The notes: a model not told the origin generated them from the letters alone. Shown: positions 26,523 to 35,144, numbered from the stretch's first letter. The stretch is DNA of 64,000 bases from Alistipes sp. (GCA_017623505.1 JAGAOZ010000007.1:108263-172262); one strand, 5' to 3'. Numbers and translations: made by a program.

Positions 26523-28853
26523 ATGAAAAAGTTATTAGCAATGTTTGCCATTTTGGCAAGTATCGGATTCGTTGCTTGTAGCGACGATGAGGATCCACAG
26601 GTAGGCCCTACGGGCGATCCTGAACTTAAACTTACATCGGAGTCTGTAATGAACTTTACAGCTGATGGAGGTAAGGGTACTATTACATTCCTTTTGAAAA
26701 ACAAGGTTGATGGTGTTGAGCCAACTGCAACTTGTGCTGCTGATTGGGTATCAGACCTGAAGGTTGGTGCTGCTGTTACTTTTGCTGTTGCTGCCAACGA
26801 GGCTGAGGATGCACGCGAGGCTGATATTACAGTAGCGTATGGCGACCAAAGTTTCAAAGTAACTGTTAAGCAGGCTGGTGTAAAGGGCTTTGACTCGGAT
26901 GTCGAGCTCTTAGTTCTCCAGGGAGAGTACTACTCTGACTTTGAGGAGTATGGCGTTTACAACTACAACATTTTCCTCTCAAAGAATGGTGTAACATTCA
27001 CAAGCAACGGTATTAGTGTAAAACCAGGTGACAATATCTACTCTTTGGACCTCTATTCTGACGTAGCTCCTGCAGACCCTATGAGCGTACCTGTTGGTAC
27101 ATACGCTTTTGACGCTTCGGATAGCTGCGAGCCAGGTACTTTGGGTTCAGAGTATAGTTGGTATGCGGAGACAGACGCTAATGGTTCTGTTGTTGCTAAT
27201 CCATCATACACCGCAGGAACTGTTACAGTAAGCGAGGGCCGTATCGAGGCTACCCTTACATTGGAGGATGGTAGTGTTCACCACATAGTTTACGAGGGCT
27301 CACTCGCACTTGAAGAGGAGGAGGTTGAGCCAACAGTATGGAGCAACCTTACAGCCGACGTTACATTCGAGGGCGTAGAGGCAACTGCTGAGGCTACAAA
27401 TTATGGCGACTACTATGAGGTTGGTATGGATAACTATACTATTAAGCTGCTTTCTGCTACACACGGTATGAACCTTGAGTTGCTTGTTCCAACAGGCGCA
27501 TCACTCGATGGCGAGTATGAGATTTTGGTTGGTACCCAGGTTGATCCTTCGAAGTACTATGCTCTTCCAGGTGATGTTGTTGAGCAGGAGGGTAAGCTCT
27601 ATACGACATCTACTTGGTATTTGAACTCTGAAACTTCTGAGAGAGCTCCTATCGTAGGTGGTACAATGACTATTGCAACAGCAGATGGTGTAACTACTTA
27701 TACTGTTGATGTGGTAGATGACGCTGGTTTCAGCATTAAGGGTTCATTTGTTACACCTGCTGAGGGTGGTGGCGACACACCTTCAGAGTCATTGAGCAAC
27801 CTTACAGGTGATGTTGAGTTTATGGATGTGAATGCTGTCCAGCAGTTTACTGATTATGGTGACGTTTTTGAGATTGGTATGAACGTATTCCTTGGTCAGG
27901 CAGTGTCTGATTCTCACTCTATGACCTTCCAGCTTATCACTCCTAGTGATGCTGAGACTTTGGAAGGCGTATATGAGGTAGTGCCAGCAGATGGTCAGTT
28001 AGATCCTACAAAGTACTACTTCTTCCCAGGTGGCACAAACACTTCTGGTCAAATCACTGCAACTTGGTATCTTAATCAGGAAACCGATGAGATGGCTCCT
28101 ATCGCAGGAGGTACTATTGAGATTCAGGTATGGGCAAGCGGCATCACATTCTACGATATTAACGTAGTAGATGATGCAGGTAACTCAATCAAGGGTACAT
28201 TCCTCGCAGAGAATGTCGCTGAGGCTGGCGAGGGTGTAGAGCTCGACGTATATGACGGTATCGTTCAATTTGAGGACTATGGTGATGACTACGGCAACGG
28301 TATGAAGAATGTATGTATGTACCTGAATCCATCCGATGGTAATGGTATGTCGTTGATGATTGAGACCTTCATTCCACTCGATGCAGAGTCAGTAGTTGGC
28401 ACATACAGCGTATATACAGACGAGACTGCAGCAACAGATTATGCGTTTGTTAAGGGTTCAGAGTTTGAGAGCTACTCATTGGGTTCTTGGGTTTTGAGTG
28501 TAACAGACTTTGAGATGGACGGAAATATCGCACTCTTCCTCGATGGTGGCACCTTCACAATCGAGCAGCAGGAAGATGGTGGCTATCTGTTCACATTTGA
28601 CTGCGGAGATGAGACTGGTAGCCCTATCACAGGTACTTACCACGGCTACGACCCTGCAGCAGGAGAGGCTTCATCGAAGGTTAAGCCACAGCTCTCTACT
28701 TTGAAGAACATCAAGCAGAAGAAGGCTGACAGCAAGGTTGCACCTATGATGCAGCTGCAGCAGGTAGAGAAGATTCAGCAGGCTAAGCAGGCTAAGGAGC
28801 TTATGCCACTCAACATTAAGAGCGGTAAGCAGCGTACTTTGCTTGTGAAGTAA
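26523..28853 (+). CDS. BACON-domain surface lipoprotein with four beta modules and a basic tail
   Basis: The Met at 26523 (MKKLLAMFAILASIGFVAC) gives 776 residues; 17 codons upstream overlap the previous gene and lack signal features. After CSDDEDP comes a BACON domain (about 35-120, ending FKVTVKQAG), a carbohydrate- or mucin-associated Ig-like fold. Four modules of about 130-150 residues follow, each with an xYGDxxxxG strand, a LLVPTGA- or LITPSDA-type strand, TWYLNxET and a GGTxTI...VVDDAGxSIKGxF ending; the second and third are most alike. The last about 60 residues (after GYDPAAGEASS) are rich in Lys and Gln, unlike the acidic body. The operon ends here at a bidirectional terminator. Cell-surface binding is a guess. 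Confidence 0.8.
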   Translation: MKKLLAMFAILASIGFVACSDDEDPQVGPTGDPELKLTSESVMNFTADGGKGTITFLLKNKVDGVEPTATCAADWVSDLKVGAAVTFAVAANEAEDAREADITVAYGDQSFKVTVKQAGVKGFDSDVELLVLQGEYYSDFEEYGVYNYNIFLSKNGVTFTSNGISVKPGDNIYSLDLYSDVAPADPMSVPVGTYAFDASDSCEPGTLGSEYSWYAETDANGSVVANPSYTAGTVTVSEGRIEATLTLEDGSVHHIVYEGSLALEEEEVEPTVWSNLTADVTFEGVEATAEATNYGDYYEVGMDNYTIKLLSATHGMNLELLVPTGASLDGEYEILVGTQVDPSKYYALPGDVVEQEGKLYTTSTWYLNSETSERAPIVGGTMTIATADGVTTYTVDVVDDAGFSIKGSFVTPAEGGGDTPSESLSNLTGDVEFMDVNAVQQFTDYGDVFEIGMNVFLGQAVSDSHSMTFQLITPSDAETLEGVYEVVPADGQLDPTKYYFFPGGTNTSGQITATWYLNQETDEMAPIAGGTIEIQVWASGITFYDINVVDDAGNSIKGTFLAENVAEAGEGVELDVYDGIVQFEDYGDDYGNGMKNVCMYLNPSDGNGMSLMIETFIPLDAESVVGTYSVYTDETAATDYAFVKGSEFESYSLGSWVLSVTDFEMDGNIALFLDGGTFTIEQQEDGGYLFTFDCGDETGSPITGTYHGYDPAAGEASSKVKPQLSTLKNIKQKKADSKVAPMMQLQQVEKIQQAKQAKELMPLNIKSGKQRTLLVK

Positions 28854-28874
28854 GCTGAAGAACGCAAAAACGAC

Positions 28875-28905
28875 AAAGGGTTGGATTCTCGGAATCCAAC
28901 CCTTT
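28875..28905. terminator. Bidirectional intrinsic terminator
   Basis: A 14-bp perfect stem (28875-28888 with 28892-28905) with a 3-nt loop, between the convergent lipoprotein operon and the nuclease gene. Confidence 0.85.
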
Positions 28906-28927
28906 ATCTTTACAACACCTAATCTGT

Positions 28928-31273
28928 TTAAAACCATGCACTTGGGTTGCATTGCTGCTTTACCTCGTCCTCGATAGCATCGTTCAGCGCAGGGAAGAAT
29001 GTATAACCCGACTGACGCTCCAACTCGCTGATTGAGATATAGTCGCTCGTTTGGATGTTGCAAGTGCTCTTATGCTTAATAAGAATTGCGATAGCCTTAA
29101 TCTCCGATGCGTTAGTGATATTCTTTATCGCCTTACCCGTATTTCCGTTCTTGGTACGAAGCAACACCTTGTAGTAGTGCGATGGAATAGGGCAAGTCTT
29201 ACCATCACGGTCTGTTGTTGATTTAGCAATTGAAGAGTCGTTCGTTGTAAGGAACAACGCTCCCGTCACGACATAGAGCGTATCGCTACAAATCTCCGAA
29301 CGCACATCATTCTCCAAAGTAGCCCAACCGCCCTGGTTAAACTGTGAAGCCTGAGGTGTCATATTGCTGTAATAGAAGGTTGGGCGATTCATCTCCTTAG
29401 AGCCTGTTCTGTCGCCCGAAGGAATCTGGTGTCCACGGTCATAGTTGCCGGTATAAGACTTCGACAAATTAGGCTGATATTGCGTTGGCACGCCAGGACC
29501 ATACTGCCAATCCTCGGTACGACCTGTCGAGCCGATATGAGACTTATGCAGCGGATATGCCACCCACGTTGCTAATTTATGCTCTCGGTCAAAGCAGATA
29601 GTAAAGTTACGCTGGTTGCTCTTTCCACCAACAGTTATTCCTCCGTGAACGACATAGTCAAATCCGTCGCGCTCATCGCAGACAGGCAACTCTGCCCAAT
29701 CGCGATAGAGCACAACATCGCCCACATCACCACTTCCGCCAGACTCCGGTTTAGCCTCCTGTGAGATAGTAAAGTTGAAGCTCTTGCCATCCGAGAACTC
29801 TACCGTAATCTTCGCCTGACGAGCCGCAGTCGCAGAGTTATACGCCACATTAACCTCAGCCTCAACGTTATTGCGATAGGCTGTCATCTCGCCACTTAGC
29901 GTTGTCACATTACCCTCGAACTTACACCAATCACTGCCAGATGTAACCTTAGCAACGTAAGTCTTACCCGCCGTTGCCGCCATAGTAAGTGTCAGTGCAG
30001 CACCTCCATAAGGAGCTGTTGTAGCCGATAACTTAGCCGATGAAGTAACCTCTACAATCTCAGCCTCGAGCGATACAACCTGTTCGCCAGAGCCTCCCGC
30101 CGTCAGCTTCACATCATCCAAGCGATGACCCTTCGACAAATCCGACACGAACATCACAGAGAGGTGTGAAGGGACCTCCTTCAGACGGAACGACGCTGTT
30201 GCCATATCGAAACGACCATTGGTATCGGCACCCGCAGGCATAGCGTAGTTAATCTCTACCCACGATGCACCATCCTGTGAGAGATAGACGTGGAACTCCG
30301 ATTTGTCAAAAGTGTTATCGTCGCCACTCAGATATCGCTCCGCACCAAATGTAAGCTCGTACTTATCCTGCGTTGCTGGCAGAGAAATTTGATGAATCTC
30401 GAGGAATGCATCACTCTGGAAATGGAGGTTATTTACGCCCGAACCGGCATAATTTGAGTATCCGTCATCATCAGTAGGGATATTCGAACGTACCAGCATA
30501 TTGCTGTATTCATAGAAGACATCCGCAGCTCCAGTACCCGCTGGATTCACATAATCTGCAACATAGCTATCACCGTTGTATGTAGCTGTCTGAGCATCAA
30601 AATCCTCATAGAAAATAACCTCGCCATCCTCACCGCCAGGATTATCGCTACCGCCACTCTGAGGCTTGCCACCCTGCACAAAGCGGAACTGCTCCGAGAT
30701 ATTATAATCAGCATTTGAGAGGGTAATAACAGCCTCTCGAACCTCCTCCGACTGGTTCTCAGAGTATACAAAGCTGAGGTTATTATCACTCTTCGATATT
30801 GTCAGCCAATCACTTTGGCTCTTACTGAACTTGAAATCGACATTTGTGCGTACAGCTATTGTCTTACTACCCGATTGATAATCCACCTCAATATCCTCTG
30901 GACATACCAAATCAACGGAATAACCATCCTGTACAACCTCTACGCGCTGAACGATGTTATAGGTCGAATTGCTAAAGATTATCGCTGCGGAACGTGTAGA
31001 TGTAGTGGTGTTAGGGGCAATCTTAGCCACACACAGCTTATCGTCCAAGCCACCCTTTGTTCGTGACAGAGTTATCCAATCTACATTAACATCCGCCTCC
31101 CACATACAAGTTGCCGTAACGTTTATGTTACGCTCCTCACCCAAAGAGGAGATATTCAACTCAAGTGGAGTGACACTAATCGTGGGCTCTACTTTGACAG
31201 ATGTAGAGTCATCACCGCAGGCAATAATACACAATGCAATAATTGCCGATGCAAAAAATACCAATTTCTTCAT
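28928..31273 (-). CDS. Surface lipoprotein with BACON domains and a C-terminal DNA/RNA non-specific endonuclease
   Basis: From Met at 31273 the protein has 781 residues. The lipoprotein signal (LVFFASAIIALCIIAC, then GDDSTS) anchors it; two BACON repeats follow (about 30-115 and 120-205, endings VEVVQDGYS and FRFVQGGKP). A beta-sandwich with GEVIFYEDFDAQT at about 220-400 and a third Ig-like unit ending FTISQEAKPE come next. The last about 240 residues are an endonuclease NS (NucA) domain: DRGHQIPSGDR with the general-base histidine near residue 614, and NMTPQASQFNQGGWATLE with the metal-binding asparagine. It should degrade extracellular nucleic acid at the cell surface, for nutrition or against NETs or eDNA. 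Its promoter is a perfect TTTG-N19-TACCTTTG about 22 bp before the ATG. Confidence 0.9.
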   Translation of the reverse strand: MKKLVFFASAIIALCIIACGDDSTSVKVEPTISVTPLELNISSLGEERNINVTATCMWEADVNVDWITLSRTKGGLDDKLCVAKIAPNTTTSTRSAAIIFSNSTYNIVQRVEVVQDGYSVDLVCPEDIEVDYQSGSKTIAVRTNVDFKFSKSQSDWLTISKSDNNLSFVYSENQSEEVREAVITLSNADYNISEQFRFVQGGKPQSGGSDNPGGEDGEVIFYEDFDAQTATYNGDSYVADYVNPAGTGAADVFYEYSNMLVRSNIPTDDDGYSNYAGSGVNNLHFQSDAFLEIHQISLPATQDKYELTFGAERYLSGDDNTFDKSEFHVYLSQDGASWVEINYAMPAGADTNGRFDMATASFRLKEVPSHLSVMFVSDLSKGHRLDDVKLTAGGSGEQVVSLEAEIVEVTSSAKLSATTAPYGGAALTLTMAATAGKTYVAKVTSGSDWCKFEGNVTTLSGEMTAYRNNVEAEVNVAYNSATAARQAKITVEFSDGKSFNFTISQEAKPESGGSGDVGDVVLYRDWAELPVCDERDGFDYVVHGGITVGGKSNQRNFTICFDREHKLATWVAYPLHKSHIGSTGRTEDWQYGPGVPTQYQPNLSKSYTGNYDRGHQIPSGDRTGSKEMNRPTFYYSNMTPQASQFNQGGWATLENDVRSEICSDTLYVVTGALFLTTNDSSIAKSTTDRDGKTCPIPSHYYKVLLRTKNGNTGKAIKNITNASEIKAIAILIKHKSTCNIQTSDYISISELERQSGYTFFPALNDAIEDEVKQQCNPSAWF

Positions 31274-31294
31274 AATATTACTATACAATTGCCA

Positions 31295-31325
31295 CAAAGG
31301 TAGCAAACATCTTCCGAAATACAAA
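31295..31325 (-). promoter_or_regulatory. Promoter of the surface nuclease
   Basis: On the minus strand TTTG (31325-31322), 19 nt, TACCTTTG (31302-31295). The -33 box lies inside the T-run of the terminator of the upstream TonB-dependent receptor gene. Confidence 0.8.
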
Positions 31326-31355
31326 AAATCGGATAGTCATAAATGACTACCCGAT
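31322..31355 (-). terminator. Terminator of the TonB-dependent receptor gene
   Basis: On the minus strand ATCGGGTAGTCAT pairs with ATGACTATCCGAT (one mismatch), followed by six T. Its T-run overlaps the -33 element of the nuclease promoter. Confidence 0.78.
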
Positions 31356-31383
31356 AAAATTTGCATTATTTTACAGCCCTCGC

Positions 31384-33729
31384 TTACATCGCATACGAGA
31401 GTGTTACACCCAACACGCGAGGCTTTCCGTAGCTGAAGAAGCTGTTGCCCACCGACTTGAAATAGAATGTGTTATACTCCGTATCAGTCAGATTCTGTCC
31501 CCACATTAAGAGCGAGAAATCGCCCTTACGAAGCTCCACCGATGCGCCCAACAGCGAATAGTAGTCTTGGTAGTGACTATTCATCTCGTCCCAATAGATG
31601 CGGCCTGCACCACGATAGTTCACACCCAGCACAATCGCATCCAACACCTTGCTATTCACCGCAATAGTATAGCTTGCAGAAGCCGATGCGGTATGTTGTG
31701 GAGCATAAGGCAAAAATTTGTCCGAATAGTCCGCCTGACCGTCGTTATACTCTGTGAACTTAGCATTTGTGTAGCCATAAGCACCCGATAGCTGCAAACC
31801 CCACTGTGTACGCCACTGCAACGACGCCTCAACACCACGACTACGTGATTGTCCTGCGTTCGACATCATACGACCTGTGGTTGTACCCTCCGGGAATACG
31901 GTCAGCTGTTGGTCTCGACACTCAATCCAAAACGCCGACACATCAAGCAGCAGTCGTCCTTCGATGAACTTCAGATGCGTTCCCACCTCATAGTTCCAGC
32001 TGTATTCGGGGTCGTATGTCGTAACCGACGCCTCGTCGTATGCTGCACCATCCGTTGGTTGCTGCGCAGCAGAGGTCGAAGGTTGTCCCGAAGGAGCTCC
32101 TCCAGGCATACCACCGCCACCCGGTGCTCCGCCACCCATACCTGCCATAGCGTCAGCCATAAGTGCCGTCTTCATCTTATTTTGCAGAATATCCGAGAAA
32201 ATCTGCGTATTAAATCCTCCCGCCTTATATCCGCGCGTAACCGTAGCATATATATCTCCGACACCTGTGGTATAGTTCACAGCAAACTTTGGCAATAACT
32301 CCAAAAAGTCGAGCGACTCGCGACCCTTGAATGGCACCTCGACAGTTCTATCCAACACCGGCATATTAGGATTCATCGCCGACATATCAAATTTGTAATC
32401 CACCGCCGAGAAGTTATCATAATCCATTGTTGTCTTCTCGTAATCAAGACGCAGACCTGCCGTGAAACGCAAACGCTCTCCCGCACGAAGCGACGATTCA
32501 TGATAAAGAGCCAGTCCATAAGTAGGAATATCAAAATTACTCTCTATATCAAACGGATTGACCTTCAAAAAACTCTTTATCTGCGGTGGCATATTACCAA
32601 GTATCAGGTTGTTGATACCGTCCTCCATAAACGACACGGGAGCTGCCATATCTATCTTCTTGTAGAAACCGTATGCACCTACAATCCACTGATAGCGTCG
32701 CCACTGCTCTGCCGAACGCAACACCAAATCCTCCGAGAAGGCGTGTTCGTGCTGCTCTTGGATAAGTGTAAAGAATGATGCAGGAGTGAAATCGTTATCA
32801 ATATTCATCTTATCGTGCGTAAACTGATAACTTGTCTTCGAGAAGAAGTGTACTCTCTCGCCCAGATGCTCTACCGACAATCCGTCGCTCACCATCAGTC
32901 GCTCATAATTCGTTGGCGAGTTATACGAAGGCAACGATTGTACCCCGGTCTGCTCATCATACAGACCATACGCATAACCACCCTCGTTGGTGTAGCTTAT
33001 CGACGCTACATTATCTATCTCCCAGCCTCTGCCGAGTGTCCATATCGTACGCAGGCGACCTCCGCTACTCTCACCCCAATCGCAGTTCTCGCCCGTTGTG
33101 AGGTTTTTGAAGTGTCCATCTGTGCTGTTGTAGTATCCCGCCAGCGAGAACGCAAATCTGTCGCTTACCTTATCGTATACCGACGTCTTCATGCGCCAAG
33201 TGTTACCCGTCGAGTACTCTACGGATGCACGCGAGCCCTGATACAGAAGTGGCGACACAGTATATACATTCATCTGACCTCCCATCGTATTACGGCCATA
33301 GAGTGTGCTCTGTGGGCCACGCAGGAACTCCACACGCTGCACGTCCAACATATCGAAGTCGTAGTTGTTCTTGTTCAGATATGGCACACCATCGACCAAC
33401 ATACCTATCACGGGCTGGTCGATACGTGTTCCAAAACCACGCACATATATCGACGATGTCATCTTTGAGCCGTAGTCCGGCTGGTAGAAGTTAGGCACCA
33501 CTGCCGACAAATCCTTCACCGAGAGCACTCTCTCGCGCTCTATTTGACTCTGCTGCACTACTGTTGATGATATAGGCTGATAACGCAATCCGACGTGCTG
33601 CTTAGGGTTTTTCAGCACCACCACCTCATCCACTTCAATATGCTTCTGAATAGTAGTATCTGCCTCCACCTGTGGCACCTCCTCCATAGGACCACCCACA
33701 AGTGGTAACATTGCTAAAAGTAACTTCAT
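31384..33729 (-). CDS. TonB-dependent outer-membrane receptor with a Gly/Met-rich insert
   Basis: From Met at 33729 the protein is 781 residues with a short hydrophobic N-terminus. It has no carboxypeptidase-like domain of the SusC type. The plug (about 35-155) contains VDEVVVLKNPK, SSIYVRGFGTRIDQPVIGMLVDGVPY and VEFLRGPQSTLYGRNTMGG; the 22-strand barrel follows to the terminal strand VLGVTLSYAM. This resembles siderophore/heme/small-ligand receptors rather than glycan importers. Residues about 523-566 are an extracellular-loop-like insert of Gly, Met, Pro, Ala and Ser (AMAGMGGGAPGGGGMPGGAP and more). The gene is divergent from a LuxR-type regulator, with a palindrome between them. The ligand is unknown; the neighbourhood suggests iron, heme or another redox-active ligand. 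Confidence 0.9.
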   Translation of the reverse strand: MKLLLAMLPLVGGPMEEVPQVEADTTIQKHIEVDEVVVLKNPKQHVGLRYQPISSTVVQQSQIERERVLSVKDLSAVVPNFYQPDYGSKMTSSIYVRGFGTRIDQPVIGMLVDGVPYLNKNNYDFDMLDVQRVEFLRGPQSTLYGRNTMGGQMNVYTVSPLLYQGSRASVEYSTGNTWRMKTSVYDKVSDRFAFSLAGYYNSTDGHFKNLTTGENCDWGESSGGRLRTIWTLGRGWEIDNVASISYTNEGGYAYGLYDEQTGVQSLPSYNSPTNYERLMVSDGLSVEHLGERVHFFSKTSYQFTHDKMNIDNDFTPASFFTLIQEQHEHAFSEDLVLRSAEQWRRYQWIVGAYGFYKKIDMAAPVSFMEDGINNLILGNMPPQIKSFLKVNPFDIESNFDIPTYGLALYHESSLRAGERLRFTAGLRLDYEKTTMDYDNFSAVDYKFDMSAMNPNMPVLDRTVEVPFKGRESLDFLELLPKFAVNYTTGVGDIYATVTRGYKAGGFNTQIFSDILQNKMKTALMADAMAGMGGGAPGGGGMPGGAPSGQPSTSAAQQPTDGAAYDEASVTTYDPEYSWNYEVGTHLKFIEGRLLLDVSAFWIECRDQQLTVFPEGTTTGRMMSNAGQSRSRGVEASLQWRTQWGLQLSGAYGYTNAKFTEYNDGQADYSDKFLPYAPQHTASASASYTIAVNSKVLDAIVLGVNYRGAGRIYWDEMNSHYQDYYSLLGASVELRKGDFSLLMWGQNLTDTEYNTFYFKSVGNSFFSYGKPRVLGVTLSYAM

Positions 33730-33760
33730 TATATGGTATTGATTTAAATATTCTCGGCTG

Positions 33761-33838
33761 CAAAGGTAGCAAAACAAGGTTCACACATCAACTATCATTA
33801 TTGATAGTTTTTCTTTATGATGAATTTTATTATCTTTG
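33761..33838. promoter_or_regulatory. Divergent promoter region with an 8-bp palindrome
   Basis: A TACCTTTG box on the minus strand (33768-33761) serves the receptor gene. An inverted repeat AACTATCA (33790-33797), TTAT, TGATAGTT (33802-33809) lies near its -33 position. A TATCTTTG box on the plus strand (33831-33838) ends 5 bp before the regulator's ATG at 33844. The palindrome is a candidate operator, perhaps for the LuxR-type protein itself. Confidence 0.55.
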
Positions 33839-33843
33839 TAGCG

Positions 33844-34449
33844 ATGAATAGTAGACCTCACATAGCAATTATCCATTCCAATTCGCTTTGCTGCCTGGCA
33901 ATGCGAACTATACTCACGGATATAGCACCATTTGTCGGAGTCTTTCGTGATGTGGCTATTGAGAGCTACAACTCTATGGATGAGTATCTTGAGCAGAATC
34001 CAGAGCCCGTCATCCATTATTTTATCTCGGCCGATGTGTTGAGCGAGAATATCGAGTTTTTCGTACCTCTGGCTCGTCGTTGTATTGTGCTCACAGAGGG
34101 CGATAACAGCTTTGACGCATACACCTTCCGCTCGATTGATATCCGTCGGCCCGAACGCGAACTGCTGAAGGCATTTTTGATGATGCACAATGTTGAGCAC
34201 TCCGCTCACGGCTTACAACACCACATCCACGAGGAGGAGATGTCGTTGCTCTCGGACCGCGAGAAGGATGTTTTGGCACTCTGCGTCAAAGGTTATATCA
34301 ACAAGGAGATTGCCGACCGCCTCAATATCTCTACGCCAACGGTTATCTTCCACCGCCGCAACATCAGTGAGAAGATTGGCTCTAAGGCCATCGGTCGCCA
34401 GACTATCTATGCTGTGATGAATGGTATAGTCGATGTCAAGGATTTGTAA
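33844..34449 (+). CDS. LuxR-family helix-turn-helix regulator with a receiver-like N-domain and a His-rich linker
   Basis: From ATG 33844 the protein is 201 residues; starting at 33817 would place the start upstream of the -7 box. The N-terminal half (PHIAIIHSNSLCCLAMRTIL onward) resembles a response-regulator receiver fold, but the strand where the phosphorylated Asp should be reads HYFISADVL and I see no convincing acidic pocket. Residues about 114-129 hold six histidines (MMHNVEHSAHGLQHHIH). The C-terminus is a GerE/LuxR HTH (LLSDREKDVLALCVKGYINK, then EIADRLNISTPTVIFHR). It is divergent from a TonB-dependent receptor and 22 bp upstream of a nitroreductase gene, so it probably regulates both. 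Phosphorylation-independent sensing, perhaps of a metal or heme, is an inference. Confidence 0.82.
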   Translation: MNSRPHIAIIHSNSLCCLAMRTILTDIAPFVGVFRDVAIESYNSMDEYLEQNPEPVIHYFISADVLSENIEFFVPLARRCIVLTEGDNSFDAYTFRSIDIRRPERELLKAFLMMHNVEHSAHGLQHHIHEEEMSLLSDREKDVLALCVKGYINKEIADRLNISTPTVIFHRRNISEKIGSKAIGRQTIYAVMNGIVDVKDL

Positions 34450-34471
34450 CAAACCGCTAAAATATACACCT

Positions 34472-35122
34472 ATGAAAAAACTCTTTGCGATAGCTATCTT
34501 GGCTACTATCATTTTAGGCACGTCGTGCCAACAGCAACAACCTGTAACACAGACACCTGAGCCTACTCCGGAGAGCAACACAACCATAGAAGATATACTT
34601 TCACGTCGCAGTATCCGCGCCTATAAGGAGCAGGACGTGCCTCGCGATTTGCTCAATCAGATTGTCGAGTGCGGCATCTGGGCTCCCAATGGAATGAATG
34701 CTCAGCAGTGGGAGGTGCGTATCGTGGATAGCAAAGAGTGGTTAGACAATATCACTGCGGCATACAAGGAGTCTGTCAAGGGTACACCTACTGAGCGTAT
34801 GGTCGAGCAGCCCGAGTTCAAAAATATGTTTCGCAACGCTCCGGCAGTCATCTTCGTTGCTCACAAACCGGGCCACTGCACACAGGTTGATTGCGGACTT
34901 ATGGCCGGCAATATGATGTTGGCAGCAACATCGCTCGACTTAGGTTCAATCTGCATGATGGGCCCTATCGGCTTCTTCCGCACCGAGGAGGGTAAGCCTT
35001 TCTTGGAGAGTCTCAACCTCAGCGAGGGTTATGAGCTGTTGCTCTGCGTAGGTATCGGCTATGCAGACGAGGAGCCAAAGCCTACACCACGAAATATGGA
35101 TGTGGTGCAGTATGTAGAGTAA
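34472..35122 (+). CDS. Nitroreductase-family lipoprotein (exported)
   Basis: The start at 34472 (MKKLFAIAILATIILGTSC) gives 216 residues with a clear lipoprotein signal, then QQQQ and a Pro/Thr-rich linker, unusual for a flavoprotein family that is normally cytoplasmic. The catalytic domain has the nitroreductase FMN-binding start IEDILSRRSIRAYKEQDVP, WAPNGMNAQQWEV, FRNAPAVIFVAHKP and a LGSICMMGPIGFF segment. FMN reductase activity on quinones, nitro compounds or flavin-bound ligands is the family expectation. The linker lacks acidic residues at +2 to +5, so periplasmic rather than surface placement is likelier. It follows the LuxR-type gene by 22 bp and ends at a terminator. How FMN reaches a Sec-exported enzyme is unclear. 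Confidence 0.85.
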   Translation: MKKLFAIAILATIILGTSCQQQQPVTQTPEPTPESNTTIEDILSRRSIRAYKEQDVPRDLLNQIVECGIWAPNGMNAQQWEVRIVDSKEWLDNITAAYKESVKGTPTERMVEQPEFKNMFRNAPAVIFVAHKPGHCTQVDCGLMAGNMMLAATSLDLGSICMMGPIGFFRTEEGKPFLESLNLSEGYELLLCVGIGYADEEPKPTPRNMDVVQYVE

Positions 35123-35144
35123 TCCCCACTAACCTCGATATTAT

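Noticed and set aside
31384-33729. SusC-type glycan importer
   Set aside because: No N-terminal carboxypeptidase-like domain and no SusD gene next to it.
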